Counted from the stretch's first letter, positions 47,087 through 55,620 are shown. The stretch is 64,000 nt of DNA from Bacillus sp. E(2018) (GCF_005503015.1 NZ_SCOL01000001.1:2232001-2296000), one strand, 5' to 3'. A program made the numbers and translations. Notes: generated by a model not told the origin, from the letters alone.

Positions 47087-47683
47087 ATGCAGGGAATTTA
47101 TCATATTCGTGAAGTAGAGCAGTTAAAGGTTATCTCTGACCCTCTGCGTATCAAAATCCTATGGGAGATATTAGATGAAGCTAAGACTGGAAAGATCTTA
47201 TCAGACATTTTAGAAGTTCCAGCACCAAAAATTCATTACCATCTTAAAGAACTCGAACGTGTAGGTTTGATTAACGTTGAAAGAACTGAAGAAAAGAATG
47301 GCATTATACAAAAGTTCTACAGACCTGTTGCTCATTCATTCTCTATTGCCGAAATATTGCCCGATCAACGGCATGCTGTAAAAGAGGAACTGTCAGATGC
47401 ACTAAAAGAAAATATATTAGTTTCTCTTGAAAAGACAAAGTCTATGGTTCGCAAATTGGATCCTGAAATACTAGCTTATTCAGATTCTCCTCTTAAATTT
47501 GGTTATCGGCATGTAAAACTTTCTTCCGATCAAGTCAAGATGCTTAATAATAAAGCTAAAGAAATATCTGAATTAATTTCAGAATTTAAAAAGAATGAAA
47601 GTGATGATGGTGAGATCTATCACTACTTTATGCTCTCATTTCCTTTGAAAGAGACACCCTATCCGGAAGAGGAGCTCCAGTAA
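47087..47683 (+). CDS. ArsR-like winged-helix regulator
   Basis: 198 residues from the ATG behind AGGAG; the frame extends eight codons upstream without a site. The winged helix-turn-helix is at residues 5-80 (VISDPLRIKILWEIL ... APKIHYHLKELERVGLINV). The C-terminal 110 residues are helical and polar, with no cysteine or histidine metal site, so a small-molecule ligand is more likely than a metal. The stop is one base before the MFS start, so it is co-transcribed with that exporter and probably controls it. Confidence 0.82.
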   Translation: MQGIYHIREVEQLKVISDPLRIKILWEILDEAKTGKILSDILEVPAPKIHYHLKELERVGLINVERTEEKNGIIQKFYRPVAHSFSIAEILPDQRHAVKEELSDALKENILVSLEKTKSMVRKLDPEILAYSDSPLKFGYRHVKLSSDQVKMLNNKAKEISELISEFKKNESDDGEIYHYFMLSFPLKETPYPEEELQ

Positions 47684-47684
47684 G

Positions 47685-48932
47685 ATGGCCGAAACATCAG
47701 CTGTACTCCAGAAAAGTGAAACAGGGTCTCTATTCAAAAAGCGCTCCTTTCTATTCATATGGGCGATAACGATCTGTTCTTCTTTTTCAATCGCCATCTT
47801 TCAATTCTCACAGAGCTGGTATGTTGTGAAGACTTTAGATAAAGAAGCTTCACTCGGCATTGTATTTATTGCAGCCAACGTTCCTCGTATTTTATTTATG
47901 GCCATTGGCGGCGTTCTAGCAGATCGAGTAAGTCGGACGAAAATTTTATTTGTAGCTAACTTTTTAAGAACCATTTTATTAGTCGGCTTGTTGATCATGC
48001 TTACAACGGGACATCTCTCCCTCTTGTCTTTTATCATCTTCGGTTTGTTTTTTGGGGCACTCGATGCTTTCGTCTGGCCAGCAAACGGATCTCTACTACC
48101 AAATGTTGTCGATCAATCTCAATTAACACGTGCAAATTCAGTCATTCAGACCACCCAACAAAGCTCACTAATACTTGGACCGATGATTGGAGGACTTCTT
48201 GTTGCCAGTAGCGGAGGATACATGCTTTCGTTCGGTGTGCCCGCTGTGATGCTCCTACTCGCTGCAATTCTTGCTTATTTGCTAAATGTCCCTGCAACCA
48301 TTCATGCAGGCACAACAAAAACGGGTATGTGGCAATCCATAAAAGAGGGCATTGATGTAGTAAGACAATCGGCTTTTTTAAAGGCGCTCTTTTTGAGTAC
48401 GATATTTCTCAATGTATTCGTGATCGGGCCGTTGATGATGGGCTTGCCGATCTTCGTGAAGAACGTGCTCGACGGTAGCGCACTTGACTTTAGTTTTATT
48501 GAAGGGGCTATGGCTCTAGGCATGCTCATTAGCTCGGTTATTATAGGGATTTTAAACGTAAAAAAAAGACGCGGTATGATGGTGACAGTTTCACTTTTCA
48601 CCATGAACATATTCTTTTTCTTATTTAGTCAAAGTTCCAACCTATATGCCTGCATGTTGACGATTTTTTTCATTGGCATTACATTTCCCGCAACAAATAT
48701 ACCGCTTATTTCAGCGGTACAATCTTCCGTTGATAAGAACCTTCTAGGAAGATTGATGGGTTTGCTTACCATGGCAAGCATGGGGCTCGCTCCTTTATCA
48801 CTTGCAGCAACATCCATGCTCATCTCTTATGGCTTTTCTATTGAAAACATTATGTCTGGGGGTGCACTCTCTTTAATTGTTGTTAATCTTTTGATCATGT
48901 GGAAACTTCCTGCTTTAAGAAAAATGGAATAG
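47685..48932 (+). CDS. MFS transporter, MFS_3/drug-efflux type
   Basis: 415 residues with twelve membrane helices. The motif GGVLADRVSRTKILFVANFLR near residues 77-97 is the MFS loop 2-3 signature, and FGALDAFVWPANGSLLPNVVD near 121-141 is typical of MFS_3 members. It follows the ArsR-like regulator by one base and precedes the SDR gene by 12. The operon looks like a sensor with its exporter. Substrate unknown. Confidence 0.85.
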   Translation: MAETSAVLQKSETGSLFKKRSFLFIWAITICSSFSIAIFQFSQSWYVVKTLDKEASLGIVFIAANVPRILFMAIGGVLADRVSRTKILFVANFLRTILLVGLLIMLTTGHLSLLSFIIFGLFFGALDAFVWPANGSLLPNVVDQSQLTRANSVIQTTQQSSLILGPMIGGLLVASSGGYMLSFGVPAVMLLLAAILAYLLNVPATIHAGTTKTGMWQSIKEGIDVVRQSAFLKALFLSTIFLNVFVIGPLMMGLPIFVKNVLDGSALDFSFIEGAMALGMLISSVIIGILNVKKRRGMMVTVSLFTMNIFFFLFSQSSNLYACMLTIFFIGITFPATNIPLISAVQSSVDKNLLGRLMGLLTMASMGLAPLSLAATSMLISYGFSIENIMSGGALSLIVVNLLIMWKLPALRKME

Positions 48933-48944
48933 GTGGTGTAGAAG

Positions 48945-49940
48945 ATGAAAGTATTACTTATTGGCGGTACTCGTTTTTTAGGAAAACATGTAGCAGATTC
49001 CTTTAATAACAATCATCATGAAGTAACTTTGTTTCATAGAGGGAAAACAGCAAAGAAAGGGTCAATAGAAAATGTTCTTGAGATTGTTGGTGACAGAGAT
49101 CTTGACCTGTCCTTACTTAAAAATGAAACATGGGACATTGTAGTGGATACGTGCGGCTATTTTCCTAAACAAGTTCGCAAATCAGCTGAAGCGCTCAATA
49201 AAGAAGGAACTTTCTACATTTTTGTTTCGTCCGTATCTGTTTATGAAGATCAGTCTGTTCGAAACATCACGGAGGACTCGAAAACGGCTGAACTTGCTGA
49301 TCCGAGTATTACTGAGATCGGCGAACATTACGGTGCTCTTAAAGCAGCTTGTGAGCGAGAGGTTTTAGAGGTGTTCGGTGAAAATGCTTTGATCGTGCGT
49401 CCAGGTTTGATTGTAGGCCCCCATGATTACACAGATCGTTTCACGTATTGGCCAGATAGAGGTATTCGAGGCGGAGAAATGTTAATTCCTGAGATGAAAG
49501 ATTCAACCGTTCGATTCATTGATGTTCGTGATCTATCGAATTGGATCGTACGGATGGCTGAGAATAAGGAGAATGGGATCTATCAAGCTGTTGGTGGTGT
49601 TTATGACTTTCATGAGGTTGTGCAAAAATGTATACGGAGTCAAGAACTTTCAACAATCGTACCTGTTTCCGAATCATTCTTATTAAAAGAAAATGTCGGT
49701 GAATGGATTGAGTTGCCTCTCTGGATCTCAAGTGAAGATTATCGTGGACTTGATTATGCAGATGATTCAAAAGCGATAAATAAAGGATTGATATTCCGTC
49801 CGATAGAAGAAACGATAAAAGATACTGCAGATTGGTCGCTAAGTCGAAACTTGAAACCAGATGAGTGGAAAGCAGGTTTACATCCTGATAAAGAAAAGAC
49901 GCTTCTAAAAAAGTGGAACGAAAGTGTAAAGTTGAGCTAA
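48945..49940 (+). CDS. NAD(P)-dependent epimerase/reductase, extended SDR family
   Basis: 331 residues. The Rossmann loop LLIGGTRFLGKHVADSF is at residues 4-20; FYIFVSSVSVYED near 96-108 holds the catalytic Ser, and EIGEHYGALKAACEREV near 129-145 the YxxxK (Tyr-Gly-Ala-Leu-Lys). LIVRPGLIVGPHDYTDRF is the usual later motif. It belongs with isoflavone-reductase-like or CSP41-like SDR proteins, and the substrate is not clear. AGGTGG-type site before the ATG. Third gene of the ArsR-like/MFS unit. Confidence 0.82.
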   Translation: MKVLLIGGTRFLGKHVADSFNNNHHEVTLFHRGKTAKKGSIENVLEIVGDRDLDLSLLKNETWDIVVDTCGYFPKQVRKSAEALNKEGTFYIFVSSVSVYEDQSVRNITEDSKTAELADPSITEIGEHYGALKAACEREVLEVFGENALIVRPGLIVGPHDYTDRFTYWPDRGIRGGEMLIPEMKDSTVRFIDVRDLSNWIVRMAENKENGIYQAVGGVYDFHEVVQKCIRSQELSTIVPVSESFLLKENVGEWIELPLWISSEDYRGLDYADDSKAINKGLIFRPIEETIKDTADWSLSRNLKPDEWKAGLHPDKEKTLLKKWNESVKLS

Positions 49941-50029
49941 AAAGAAATAATTTCTTCTATTATTCAAAAATACATGAATGCCCATGGCACTTGTCCATAC
50001 CATTTGACTCCTGGGGACATATAGTATGA

Positions 50030-50155
50030 TTGTGAGATACAAAATCTCTCCTGTTGGCAAGAGGCCGGCAGAGCAATTCCCTACCCCCCATTTCTTCATC
50101 ATGCGTTCGGTTTTCTTTACCATAATCCTTTTTTAAGGATTATGGCTTTTTTTTA
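50030..50155 (+). ncRNA. Candidate small RNA or long 3' end between the SDR gene and a convergent gene
   Basis: A possible promoter, TTGACT and TATGAT about 15 bases apart (50006-50032), is followed by some 120 bases containing a GGCAAGAGGCCGGC segment and an exposed CCCTACCCCCC run, then a strong terminator. No open frame with a ribosome site is present. It could be an sRNA or simply the untranslated end of the SDR mRNA. Confidence 0.3.
50120..50154 (+). terminator. Rho-independent terminator
   Basis: CCATAATCCTT pairs perfectly with AAGGATTATGG over a four-base loop, followed by C and eight T. Confidence 0.88.
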
Positions 50156-50208
50156 TAAATTAAAAGGGAGTTTTATTCAACTCACTCCCCTTTTAAAATA
50201 CAGACTTC

Positions 50209-50838
50209 TTATCTTGGAAAATGCTTAGGATCATCATTAAAGTGGATATATTTTTTTAGATGATCAGGCAGCTCACCTTTTTGAAAAACATGTTGAATAT
50301 CAGAAAGCGGAATCTCTAAACGTGCCAATGAAGGATACAACGGAAGAATTTCTTTTGGTTCATAAGATTGCTGATAACTCGTGATCGATTCATTCGTCTC
50401 TTTTTCAACAGATTGACGATACGAATGAATCTCTTGGATCTGTTTGACCATCATCAAGTACTCTGCTTTTAAACGTTCAAGCTGATGTATTTTCTTTTCC
50501 ATACTATTTTTTGCAATGTCTAATTCTCTATCGCGTGAAGCATATACGGTTTTTAAATACTCAGACAAACGGTCATCACGGTTTTCTTTTAATTCATCTA
50601 GCTGTTCCATGGCGTTACGTTCTTTCTCCATAGCTAACAAGTATTTATTCTTTACTTCTGTTAAATCATCCATCGTGATTTTTGAGTTTCTTACGCCATA
50701 AGAATTCAATAACTCTTCATACTCATTTGAAGACCATTCTTTTTGTTTATGTAGTTGCTGCCACTTTTTTTGAGCGCGAGCAATATCAATATCATATTCT
50801 TTTTTCATTTGTTTAAAATGATTTAATTCAGGATACAT
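50209..50838 (-). CDS. Coiled-coil protein of unknown function
   Basis: 209 residues, very rich in Glu, Lys and Gln, with heptad patterning from about residue 5 to 155 (for example LTEVKNKYLLAMEKERNAME and LERLKAEYLMMVKQIQEIH), then a Pro/Leu/Tyr-containing C-terminal segment (EILPLYPSLARLEIPLSDI). No membrane helix, signal peptide or cysteine. AAGGGAG precedes the ATG. Nothing next to it hints at a role; structural or scaffold use is a guess from the coiled coil. Confidence 0.65.
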   Translation of the reverse strand: MYPELNHFKQMKKEYDIDIARAQKKWQQLHKQKEWSSNEYEELLNSYGVRNSKITMDDLTEVKNKYLLAMEKERNAMEQLDELKENRDDRLSEYLKTVYASRDRELDIAKNSMEKKIHQLERLKAEYLMMVKQIQEIHSYRQSVEKETNESITSYQQSYEPKEILPLYPSLARLEIPLSDIQHVFQKGELPDHLKKYIHFNDDPKHFPR

Positions 50839-50906
50839 AACAATCTCCCTTCAAGTTTCAACATTAATAGTATTCGGAAGGGTTTTGGGTTTAACGTCTC
50901 GAAAGT

Positions 50907-50922
50907 TTAAACAACTGTTTAA
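50907..50922. repeat. Palindrome TTAAACAACTGTTTAA, copy 4
   Basis: Same arms as copies 1-3 with AC at the centre; intergenic, about 70 bases upstream of the coiled-coil gene. Confidence 0.78.
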
Positions 50923-50954
50923 TGGGATGCTTGTTTAGGAAGTCTGTGGGTTCT

Positions 50955-51091
50955 TGAAAGTGGTTGATTTCCGTTCCAGGTAGCTCGCTTTCCGGGGGGC
51001 GTGCGGTGAGCCCCTCGCCGCTACGCGCCATTGAGGGTCTCACCTGTCCCACTCGTCCCCCAGGAGTCTAGCCACCTTACACTACAATCAA
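50955..51091. repeat. Dispersed intergenic element, copy 2
   Basis: 137 bases, inverted relative to the copy in the hut leader. GGTTGATTTCCGTTCCAGG at one end and CACTACAATCAA at the other are typical of a GC-rich intergenic repeat that I have seen across Bacillaceae. A stem, GGTGAG-C-CCCTC with GAGGG-T-CTCACC (51005-51044), is conserved with paired changes relative to copy 1. No open frame; not an insertion sequence. Confidence 0.82.
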
Positions 51092-51168
51092 ATATCAATG
51101 AAGACAATCATTAATAGACCAAAATCAACACTCTTTTTGTAATCTCTATTAGAAAGAAGGATGAATTC

Positions 51169-51702
51169 ATGAAGATTACTGCGATTAGGCATTGTAAAGC
51201 GGAAGGTCAAGAAAGGAATGCTCCTTTAACTGCTGAAGGAGAGCAGCAAGCTATAGAACTTGCTTCCTTTTTAAAGGGTCAGTATTTTGATTGTGTGATC
51301 TCGAGTCCATTCAAAAGAGCCATCGACACCATTAAACCTTTTGCAGGGTTTAGTGAGCGATCTATAGAGGTTGATGAACGATTAGCCGAACGGATTCTTT
51401 CTGCCGAAGATGATCCAAATTGGAGAGATAATCTAGAACGTACATATATAGAGGAACATTTAAAGTTCAGTGGTGGGGAGTCCACATTTGAAGCAAAGCA
51501 AAGAATTACTTCCTTCATTAATGACTTGCACGCAAAATCCTATAATTCCGTTCTGATCGTTACGCATGGAAATCTGCTTAGCCTGATGATTAATTTGTAC
51601 GATCCATCATTCGGCTTCAAAGAATGGGAGCTCCTCTCCAATCCAGATGTGTATCTTATTGATTGTTCTTTAAAAGATGTATCCAAGCTGTGGGTGTCTT
51701 AA
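51169..51702 (+). CDS. Histidine phosphatase (phosphoglycerate-mutase-like) family protein
   Basis: 177 residues. ITAIRHCKAEGQERNAPLTAEGEQQA (3-28) holds the catalytic histidine; the usual RHG is RHC here. SSPFKRAIDTIKP near 44-56 and VTHGNLLSLMI near 125-135 give the arginine and second histidine, and the acid residue follows in AERILS. The family removes phosphate from sugars, small molecules or proteins, and the substrate is not predictable. GAAAGAAGGATG region serves as ribosome site. Monocistronic. Confidence 0.82.
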   Translation: MKITAIRHCKAEGQERNAPLTAEGEQQAIELASFLKGQYFDCVISSPFKRAIDTIKPFAGFSERSIEVDERLAERILSAEDDPNWRDNLERTYIEEHLKFSGGESTFEAKQRITSFINDLHAKSYNSVLIVTHGNLLSLMINLYDPSFGFKEWELLSNPDVYLIDCSLKDVSKLWVS

Positions 51703-51790
51703 ACTGGTACATAATTCCAGACCCCCAACCCTCCTCCAAAAGTCCCGAAACCTGTACACGTAAGATAAATTATTAGGAGGGAAACATCTT

Positions 51791-52402
51791 ATGAAAAAAT
51801 TAGTAGTAGCATCAGTATTAGGCGCTTCCCTATTCGGCGCAAACGCAGGAATCTCAGAAGCGGCATCTTCATGCCCGTTCGCTTCTTTAAATAATAATCA
51901 AACTCAACAAGCTCAGGCAGCTCCAGCTCCACAACAGCAACAACAAGCTGCACCAGCTCCACAACAAGAGCAAGCAAAAGCTCCAGCTGAAGCAGCACCA
52001 AAAGCTGAAGCAGGTGCAGAACTTACTGCACAAGAGAAACAAATGTTAAATCTTGTGAACCAAGAGCGTGAAAAACAAGGATTACCGGCACTTAAAGCTG
52101 ATCCTGAATTAACAAAAGTTGCTCGCGTTAAAGCAAAAGATATGATCGACAACAACTATTTCGACCACAACTCACCAACTTACGGTTCTCCATTTGATAT
52201 GATGAAGAAATTTGGTGTTGAATATAATACAGCTGGTGAGAACCTTGCAGGTAATTCATCTGTAGACGGTGCTCACACTAGCCTTATGAACTCTCAAGGT
52301 CACCGTGAGAACATTCTTAAATCTGAATACACTAGCGTTGGTATCGGTGTAGTAGATGGTGGACAATACGGTAAAATGTTCGTTCAAATGTTTAAAGGAT
52401 AA
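51791..52402 (+). CDS. Secreted CAP-domain protein, YkwD-like
   Basis: 203 residues. Signal peptide 1-25 (KKLVVASVLGASLFGANAG, cut near SEAASS), a linker of Gln, Ala and Pro (about 36-75), and a CAP/SCP domain from about 78: LNLVNQEREKQGLPALKADPEL, NYFDHNSPTYGSPFDMMKKFG, GENLAGN and MNSQGHRENILKSEYTSVGIG. His and Glu of the CAP cavity are present. Bacillus members (YkwD, YlbC, SafA-linked proteins) are secreted or spore-associated with unclear activity. AGGAGGGAA ribosome site and a strong terminator. Confidence 0.9.
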   Translation: MKKLVVASVLGASLFGANAGISEAASSCPFASLNNNQTQQAQAAPAPQQQQQAAPAPQQEQAKAPAEAAPKAEAGAELTAQEKQMLNLVNQEREKQGLPALKADPELTKVARVKAKDMIDNNYFDHNSPTYGSPFDMMKKFGVEYNTAGENLAGNSSVDGAHTSLMNSQGHRENILKSEYTSVGIGVVDGGQYGKMFVQMFKG

Positions 52403-52411
52403 TAAGTATTA

Positions 52412-52443
52412 AAAAGCTTTCCCGTTGTGGGAAAGCTTTTTTC
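52412..52443 (+). terminator. Terminator of the CAP protein gene
   Basis: AAAGCTTTCCC pairs with GGGAAAGCTTT over a five-base loop, with A and T runs on the two sides; usable in both directions with the convergent kinase gene. Confidence 0.9.
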
Positions 52444-52459
52444 GTTGACTGAGCATTTT

Positions 52460-53881
52460 TTATTGAATGGGAATGGTAATGGTGAACATCGTACCTTTTC
52501 CTTTTTTACTTTTTACATCTAATCTCCCGTTATGATGCTTGATGATATTTGTACTTACCATCAATCCTAATCCGGTCCCTTCGTCTTTTGTTGTAAAAAA
52601 GGGTTTACCAATCTTCTTCATGACCGTTTCATCCATACCGCATCCGTAATCACGTATCTGAATCTGAAGAAAATCTTTTTCTCTTGATAACTTCATGTTA
52701 ATTTCTACACAATCTCCAACAGCAGAAGCTTCAATCGCGTTCTTTAAAAAGTTGATGAACACTTGTTTAAGCTGCATAGGATCACAAAAAATGAGCGGGA
52801 TCTGATTCTCTAAGTCTTTTTTGATTTCGATATTTTTCATAATAGCTTGTGTGTTCAACAAGTCTACTGTGTCGTTAATGATATCGGTCACACAAGACAT
52901 CATAAAATTTTGTGAATTGCTTTTGGAAAGTACTAAAAACTCCTTGATGATATGTTCGATCCGATCGACCTCAGTATGAATAATCGTTAAATATTGATCG
53001 AATTCATCGGTCTGATTCTGAATGAGTTGAACAAATCCTTTCAATGAAGTTAAAGGATTACGTATTTCATGTGCTACACCCGCCGCAAGCTCTCCCACAA
53101 CATTTAAAGCTTCAGCTTTTAATAATTTTTGTTCCGTCAGCTTCTGATCCGTCACATCTTTTAAAATCGTAACATGTAAATGATCCACGATATCTTTCTC
53201 ACAAGTGTATTGGATCTCTTTTACCAGACCATCTGGTGCCTTGTAACGAAACTCGCCCTCAATCTTTTTTCCATCTAAAACTTCTTTCCATTTCTTGTGG
53301 ATTATTTCTTTACCGTTCCCAACAAAAAAATGGTCTGCACTGCTTCCTATGAGTTCTTCTTTAGAAATTTGTAATAGTTCACAAGCACGGTCGTTCACTT
53401 CGGCAATCTCCATATTTGAACGACATAGAACAATTGCTTCTAGTGCATGGTTAAACAGCTGTTTAAACTTTTTAAAATTTTGAACATCTGTCTGTTCTCC
53501 GTTTTTACTGGATGTTAAAAATGATGTTCCCACAACCTCTAATACATCATGATTGTTTCCTGTTACAGGATACACGGTTGTGCGGATGCTTTTATCGCCT
53601 AAATGAATATCTGCGGTTTGAATCGAGCCGGAAAATGCCCTTTCTAATGGTTCGGTCCATTCGGCGATCAACTCTTTATCATATAGGTCATGGAGGTTTG
53701 TTCCTGGAGAAGGCTTTATGGACACACCAAGATCATCAAGCATAGAACCTACAGAATAGGTAAACTTATATTCACCCTCAGCATCTCTTCTCAAACCGAA
53801 AAGATGTATAGGACAATGATTAAGAGAATAGTGAAAATCGGCAATACGTTTAATTTCGACTTCTTCATATTGCTTGTTCAT
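52460..53881 (-). CDS. PAS-domain sensor histidine kinase, sporulation-kinase type
   Basis: 473 residues, no membrane helix. A PAS-like region at about 10-130, a second PAS at about 140-255 (FNHALEAIVLCRSNMEIAEVND), HisKA at about 260-325 with the phosphorylated histidine in ELAAGVAHEIRNPLTSLKG, and the ATP-binding domain to the end (N box FINFLKNAIEAS, G1 RDYGCGMDE, G2 GTGLGLMVS). This layout and the HisKA sequence match the KinA/KinE-type kinases that feed the Spo0F-Spo0A phosphorelay. No partner regulator gene adjoins it, which also fits. Cytoplasmic input is unknown. Confidence 0.85.
   Translation of the reverse strand: MNKQYEEVEIKRIADFHYSLNHCPIHLFGLRRDAEGEYKFTYSVGSMLDDLGVSIKPSPGTNLHDLYDKELIAEWTEPLERAFSGSIQTADIHLGDKSIRTTVYPVTGNNHDVLEVVGTSFLTSSKNGEQTDVQNFKKFKQLFNHALEAIVLCRSNMEIAEVNDRACELLQISKEELIGSSADHFFVGNGKEIIHKKWKEVLDGKKIEGEFRYKAPDGLVKEIQYTCEKDIVDHLHVTILKDVTDQKLTEQKLLKAEALNVVGELAAGVAHEIRNPLTSLKGFVQLIQNQTDEFDQYLTIIHTEVDRIEHIIKEFLVLSKSNSQNFMMSCVTDIINDTVDLLNTQAIMKNIEIKKDLENQIPLIFCDPMQLKQVFINFLKNAIEASAVGDCVEINMKLSREKDFLQIQIRDYGCGMDETVMKKIGKPFFTTKDEGTGLGLMVSTNIIKHHNGRLDVKSKKGKGTMFTITIPIQ
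53451..53466. repeat. Palindrome TTAAACAGCTGTTTAA, copy 5
   Basis: A perfect 16-base palindrome (centre GC) within the coding sequence of the PAS kinase, encoding part of FKQLFNH on the minus strand. Confidence 0.8.
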
Positions 53882-54092
53882 TAATTAGTCCCCTTCTTAT
53901 TTACAGAATATCCTGATCTGTTGCTCGGGCTATTATGAGATTTAACCACTTCATCTTTTTTCACTAAACTTTTAAATTCGACAAAATTATTGTTTTACCT
54001 ATTGGACAACTTTCCCATTTTTTACAATTGGAAATGCGGGTCTTTTGAAGTATTTTCCTCAATAAATTATTTCTGTCGAAAAGAAAATAACA

Positions 54093-54125
54093 AAAAAGCC
54101 CCTGCCTAAATTGGCAAAAGGCTTT
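54093..54125 (-). terminator. Terminator of the ResA-like gene
   Basis: AAAGCC and GGCTTT form an outer stem with GCC/GGC inside; A-run on the left gives T on the minus strand. Confidence 0.7.
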
Positions 54126-54135
54126 AAAACAATAC

Positions 54136-54687
54136 TTACTTATTCATCTTGTTGATTTCATCCTTCATTAATTCATAATCCATTGGACCTATATGCGAAT
54201 TCTTAATTAATCCTTTTTCGTCAATAAAATAACTAGTGGGAATCGACACAGCTCTAAACTGTTTTCCGATTGTATTCTTTTCATCAAGAGGAATGGGAAA
54301 AGAAAGGTTATATTCTTTCACAAACTTGCTTACTTTTTCTGTATTTGTTTCAGAGTATTCAAGATTAACAGCTAAAATTTCTACACCTTTGTTCTTATAA
54401 TCCTTATAGAACTTTTCCATCTCGGGCATTTCCTCCCTGCATGGAGGGCACCACGTAGCCCAGAAGTTAACGATTACTTTTTGTCCACGATAATCCTTTA
54501 AGTCGACTTGCTTTCCTTCTAGCGTTCGTAATGAAAAGGCGGGTGCTGTGTCTCCCCGTTGTAGTCCAGTATTTTCTTCTTCTTTGACTTCAGTTGGTTG
54601 TTCTTCCTTCTTATCAATAGCTGTATAAAATGCAAGGCCAATCAACCCAGCAAAAAGGAGAAGGATAACGATTGATTTTATTCTCAA
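54136..54687 (-). CDS. Membrane-anchored thiol-disulfide oxidoreductase, ResA/TlpA-like
   Basis: 183 residues. An N-terminal anchor helix (5-23) is followed by an AhpC/TSA-Redoxin thioredoxin fold. The active site is FWATWCPPCREEMPEME (near 70-86; Cys-Pro-Pro-Cys), then the cis-proline region SIPTSYFIDEKG. ResA keeps apocytochrome c cysteines reduced outside the membrane. ResA is usually linked to resBC, which are not here, so a paralogue such as StoA/YneN-like protein is equally possible. Confidence 0.85.
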   Translation of the reverse strand: MRIKSIVILLLFAGLIGLAFYTAIDKKEEQPTEVKEEENTGLQRGDTAPAFSLRTLEGKQVDLKDYRGQKVIVNFWATWCPPCREEMPEMEKFYKDYKNKGVEILAVNLEYSETNTEKVSKFVKEYNLSFPIPLDEKNTIGKQFRAVSIPTSYFIDEKGLIKNSHIGPMDYELMKDEINKMNK

Positions 54688-54821
54688 TATGATTCCTCTT
54701 TTCCAGTTGGTTCACTGAATTCATTATAGAGGATTTTGTACTTCCACTGCAAAGTTCCCTCAACTCTCTTACAAATAAAAGTAACATGAGTTAGGGATGA
54801 ATCAATTTTCCTAAAAATGAG

Positions 54822-54856
54822 AAAAGACAACAACCTTATGTTTAAGCTGTTGTCTT
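54822..54856 (-). terminator. Terminator of the ECF sigma/anti-sigma operon
   Basis: AAGACAACA and TGTTGTCTT pair over a loop of about 15 bases just after the anti-sigma stop; A-rich left flank supplies the T-tract on the minus strand. Confidence 0.78.
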
Positions 54857-54864
54857 CAGGGTAC

Positions 54865-55620
54865 TTATAAATTAGAAGCCATAACTATCGTGCCCACTGG
54901 CTTTTTACTGTTTGGAGTTGGTTCGTGTGAGATCGCAACGGCATCCCAATTGTGTTCGCCTTCAAACTTAACAGGGAACACCACTGCGCCATTTCCATTT
55001 TCGTCTGGTGTGAATGTGCCAGCTCGATAAGGTTTGTCTCCTTCAATCAGCCAAACCTGATACGTTTCAGTTCCTTTAACTTGTGTTAGATTATTCGTCT
55101 GAACAACGAGGTTCATCGTATCATTCTCTTTTACCATTGATGCTACCCCTGTCGAATCTGTCTCTTCAGACGCAAGTTGAACTGTCTTGAACGTTTTGTT
55201 GATCTGCTCTTCGATCACCTGTTCATTTTTGTTGTTCTCATTAAATAGATAAGCATTCGTACCAAGTGATAACAATAGACCAGCTGCAAGTAAACCTTGC
55301 ATCCATGGTTTTGATTTGCGTTGGGTCATAGGAGAAACCTTTGTGGTGAATTCCTCAATTTTTCTAACAGGTTGTGTTTCTTTGTGTGTAAGGCTCGAGT
55401 CAGAAGCCGTAACATTTGTTAAAATACGTTCTTTCATACCAATCGGAGGTTGCGCCTCTTCTGATAAATATGGAAGATCAGCTGTTAGGTCTTGCCATTC
55501 TGCCCATTCTTCTTGACAGGCGTCGCATTGCTTTAGATGTTTTTCAAAGGCTTCTTTTTCTTTACCTTCTAACAAGCCATTATAATATTCCAGCAGGTTA
55601 TCGCAAGTTTTCTGTTCCAT
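54865..55620 (-). CDS. Anti-sigma factor, zf-HC2/RskA type
   Basis: 251 residues. A zinc-type anti-sigma domain lies at the start (CDNLLEYYNGLLEGKEKEAFEKHLKQCDACQEEW: His-x3-Cys-x2-Cys, shown by motif), one membrane helix at about 106-124 (GLLAAGLLLSLGTNAYLF), and an external RskA domain (about 160-251, VWLIEGDKPYRAGTFTPDENG and AVAISHEPTPNSKKPVGTIV). It holds the ECF sigma at the membrane until an outside signal leads to its cleavage. The start overlaps the sigma gene by 23 bases, so they are made together. Confidence 0.88.
   Translation of the reverse strand: MEQKTCDNLLEYYNGLLEGKEKEAFEKHLKQCDACQEEWAEWQDLTADLPYLSEEAQPPIGMKERILTNVTASDSSLTHKETQPVRKIEEFTTKVSPMTQRKSKPWMQGLLAAGLLLSLGTNAYLFNENNKNEQVIEEQINKTFKTVQLASEETDSTGVASMVKENDTMNLVVQTNNLTQVKGTETYQVWLIEGDKPYRAGTFTPDENGNGAVVFPVKFEGEHNWDAVAISHEPTPNSKKPVGTIVMASNL

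Larger units (their letters stand above)
50839..51168. other. Intergenic region with palindrome copy 4 and dispersed element copy 2
   Basis: 330 bases between divergent genes. It holds one 16-base palindrome near the coiled-coil gene and one copy of the dispersed element, both listed separately. AGAAAGAAGGATG leads into the histidine phosphatase gene. No gene was seen. Confidence 0.6.

Noticed and set aside
49960..50050. Possible sigma-G promoter (GAATG and CATACCA).
   Set aside because: The spacing is about 15 bases, whereas about 18 is expected, and the -10 has a mismatch.
49905..50123. A 72-codon minus-strand frame overlapping the end of the SDR gene.
   Set aside because: No ribosome site, overlaps a terminator and a real gene on the other strand, and composition looks like a shadow frame.
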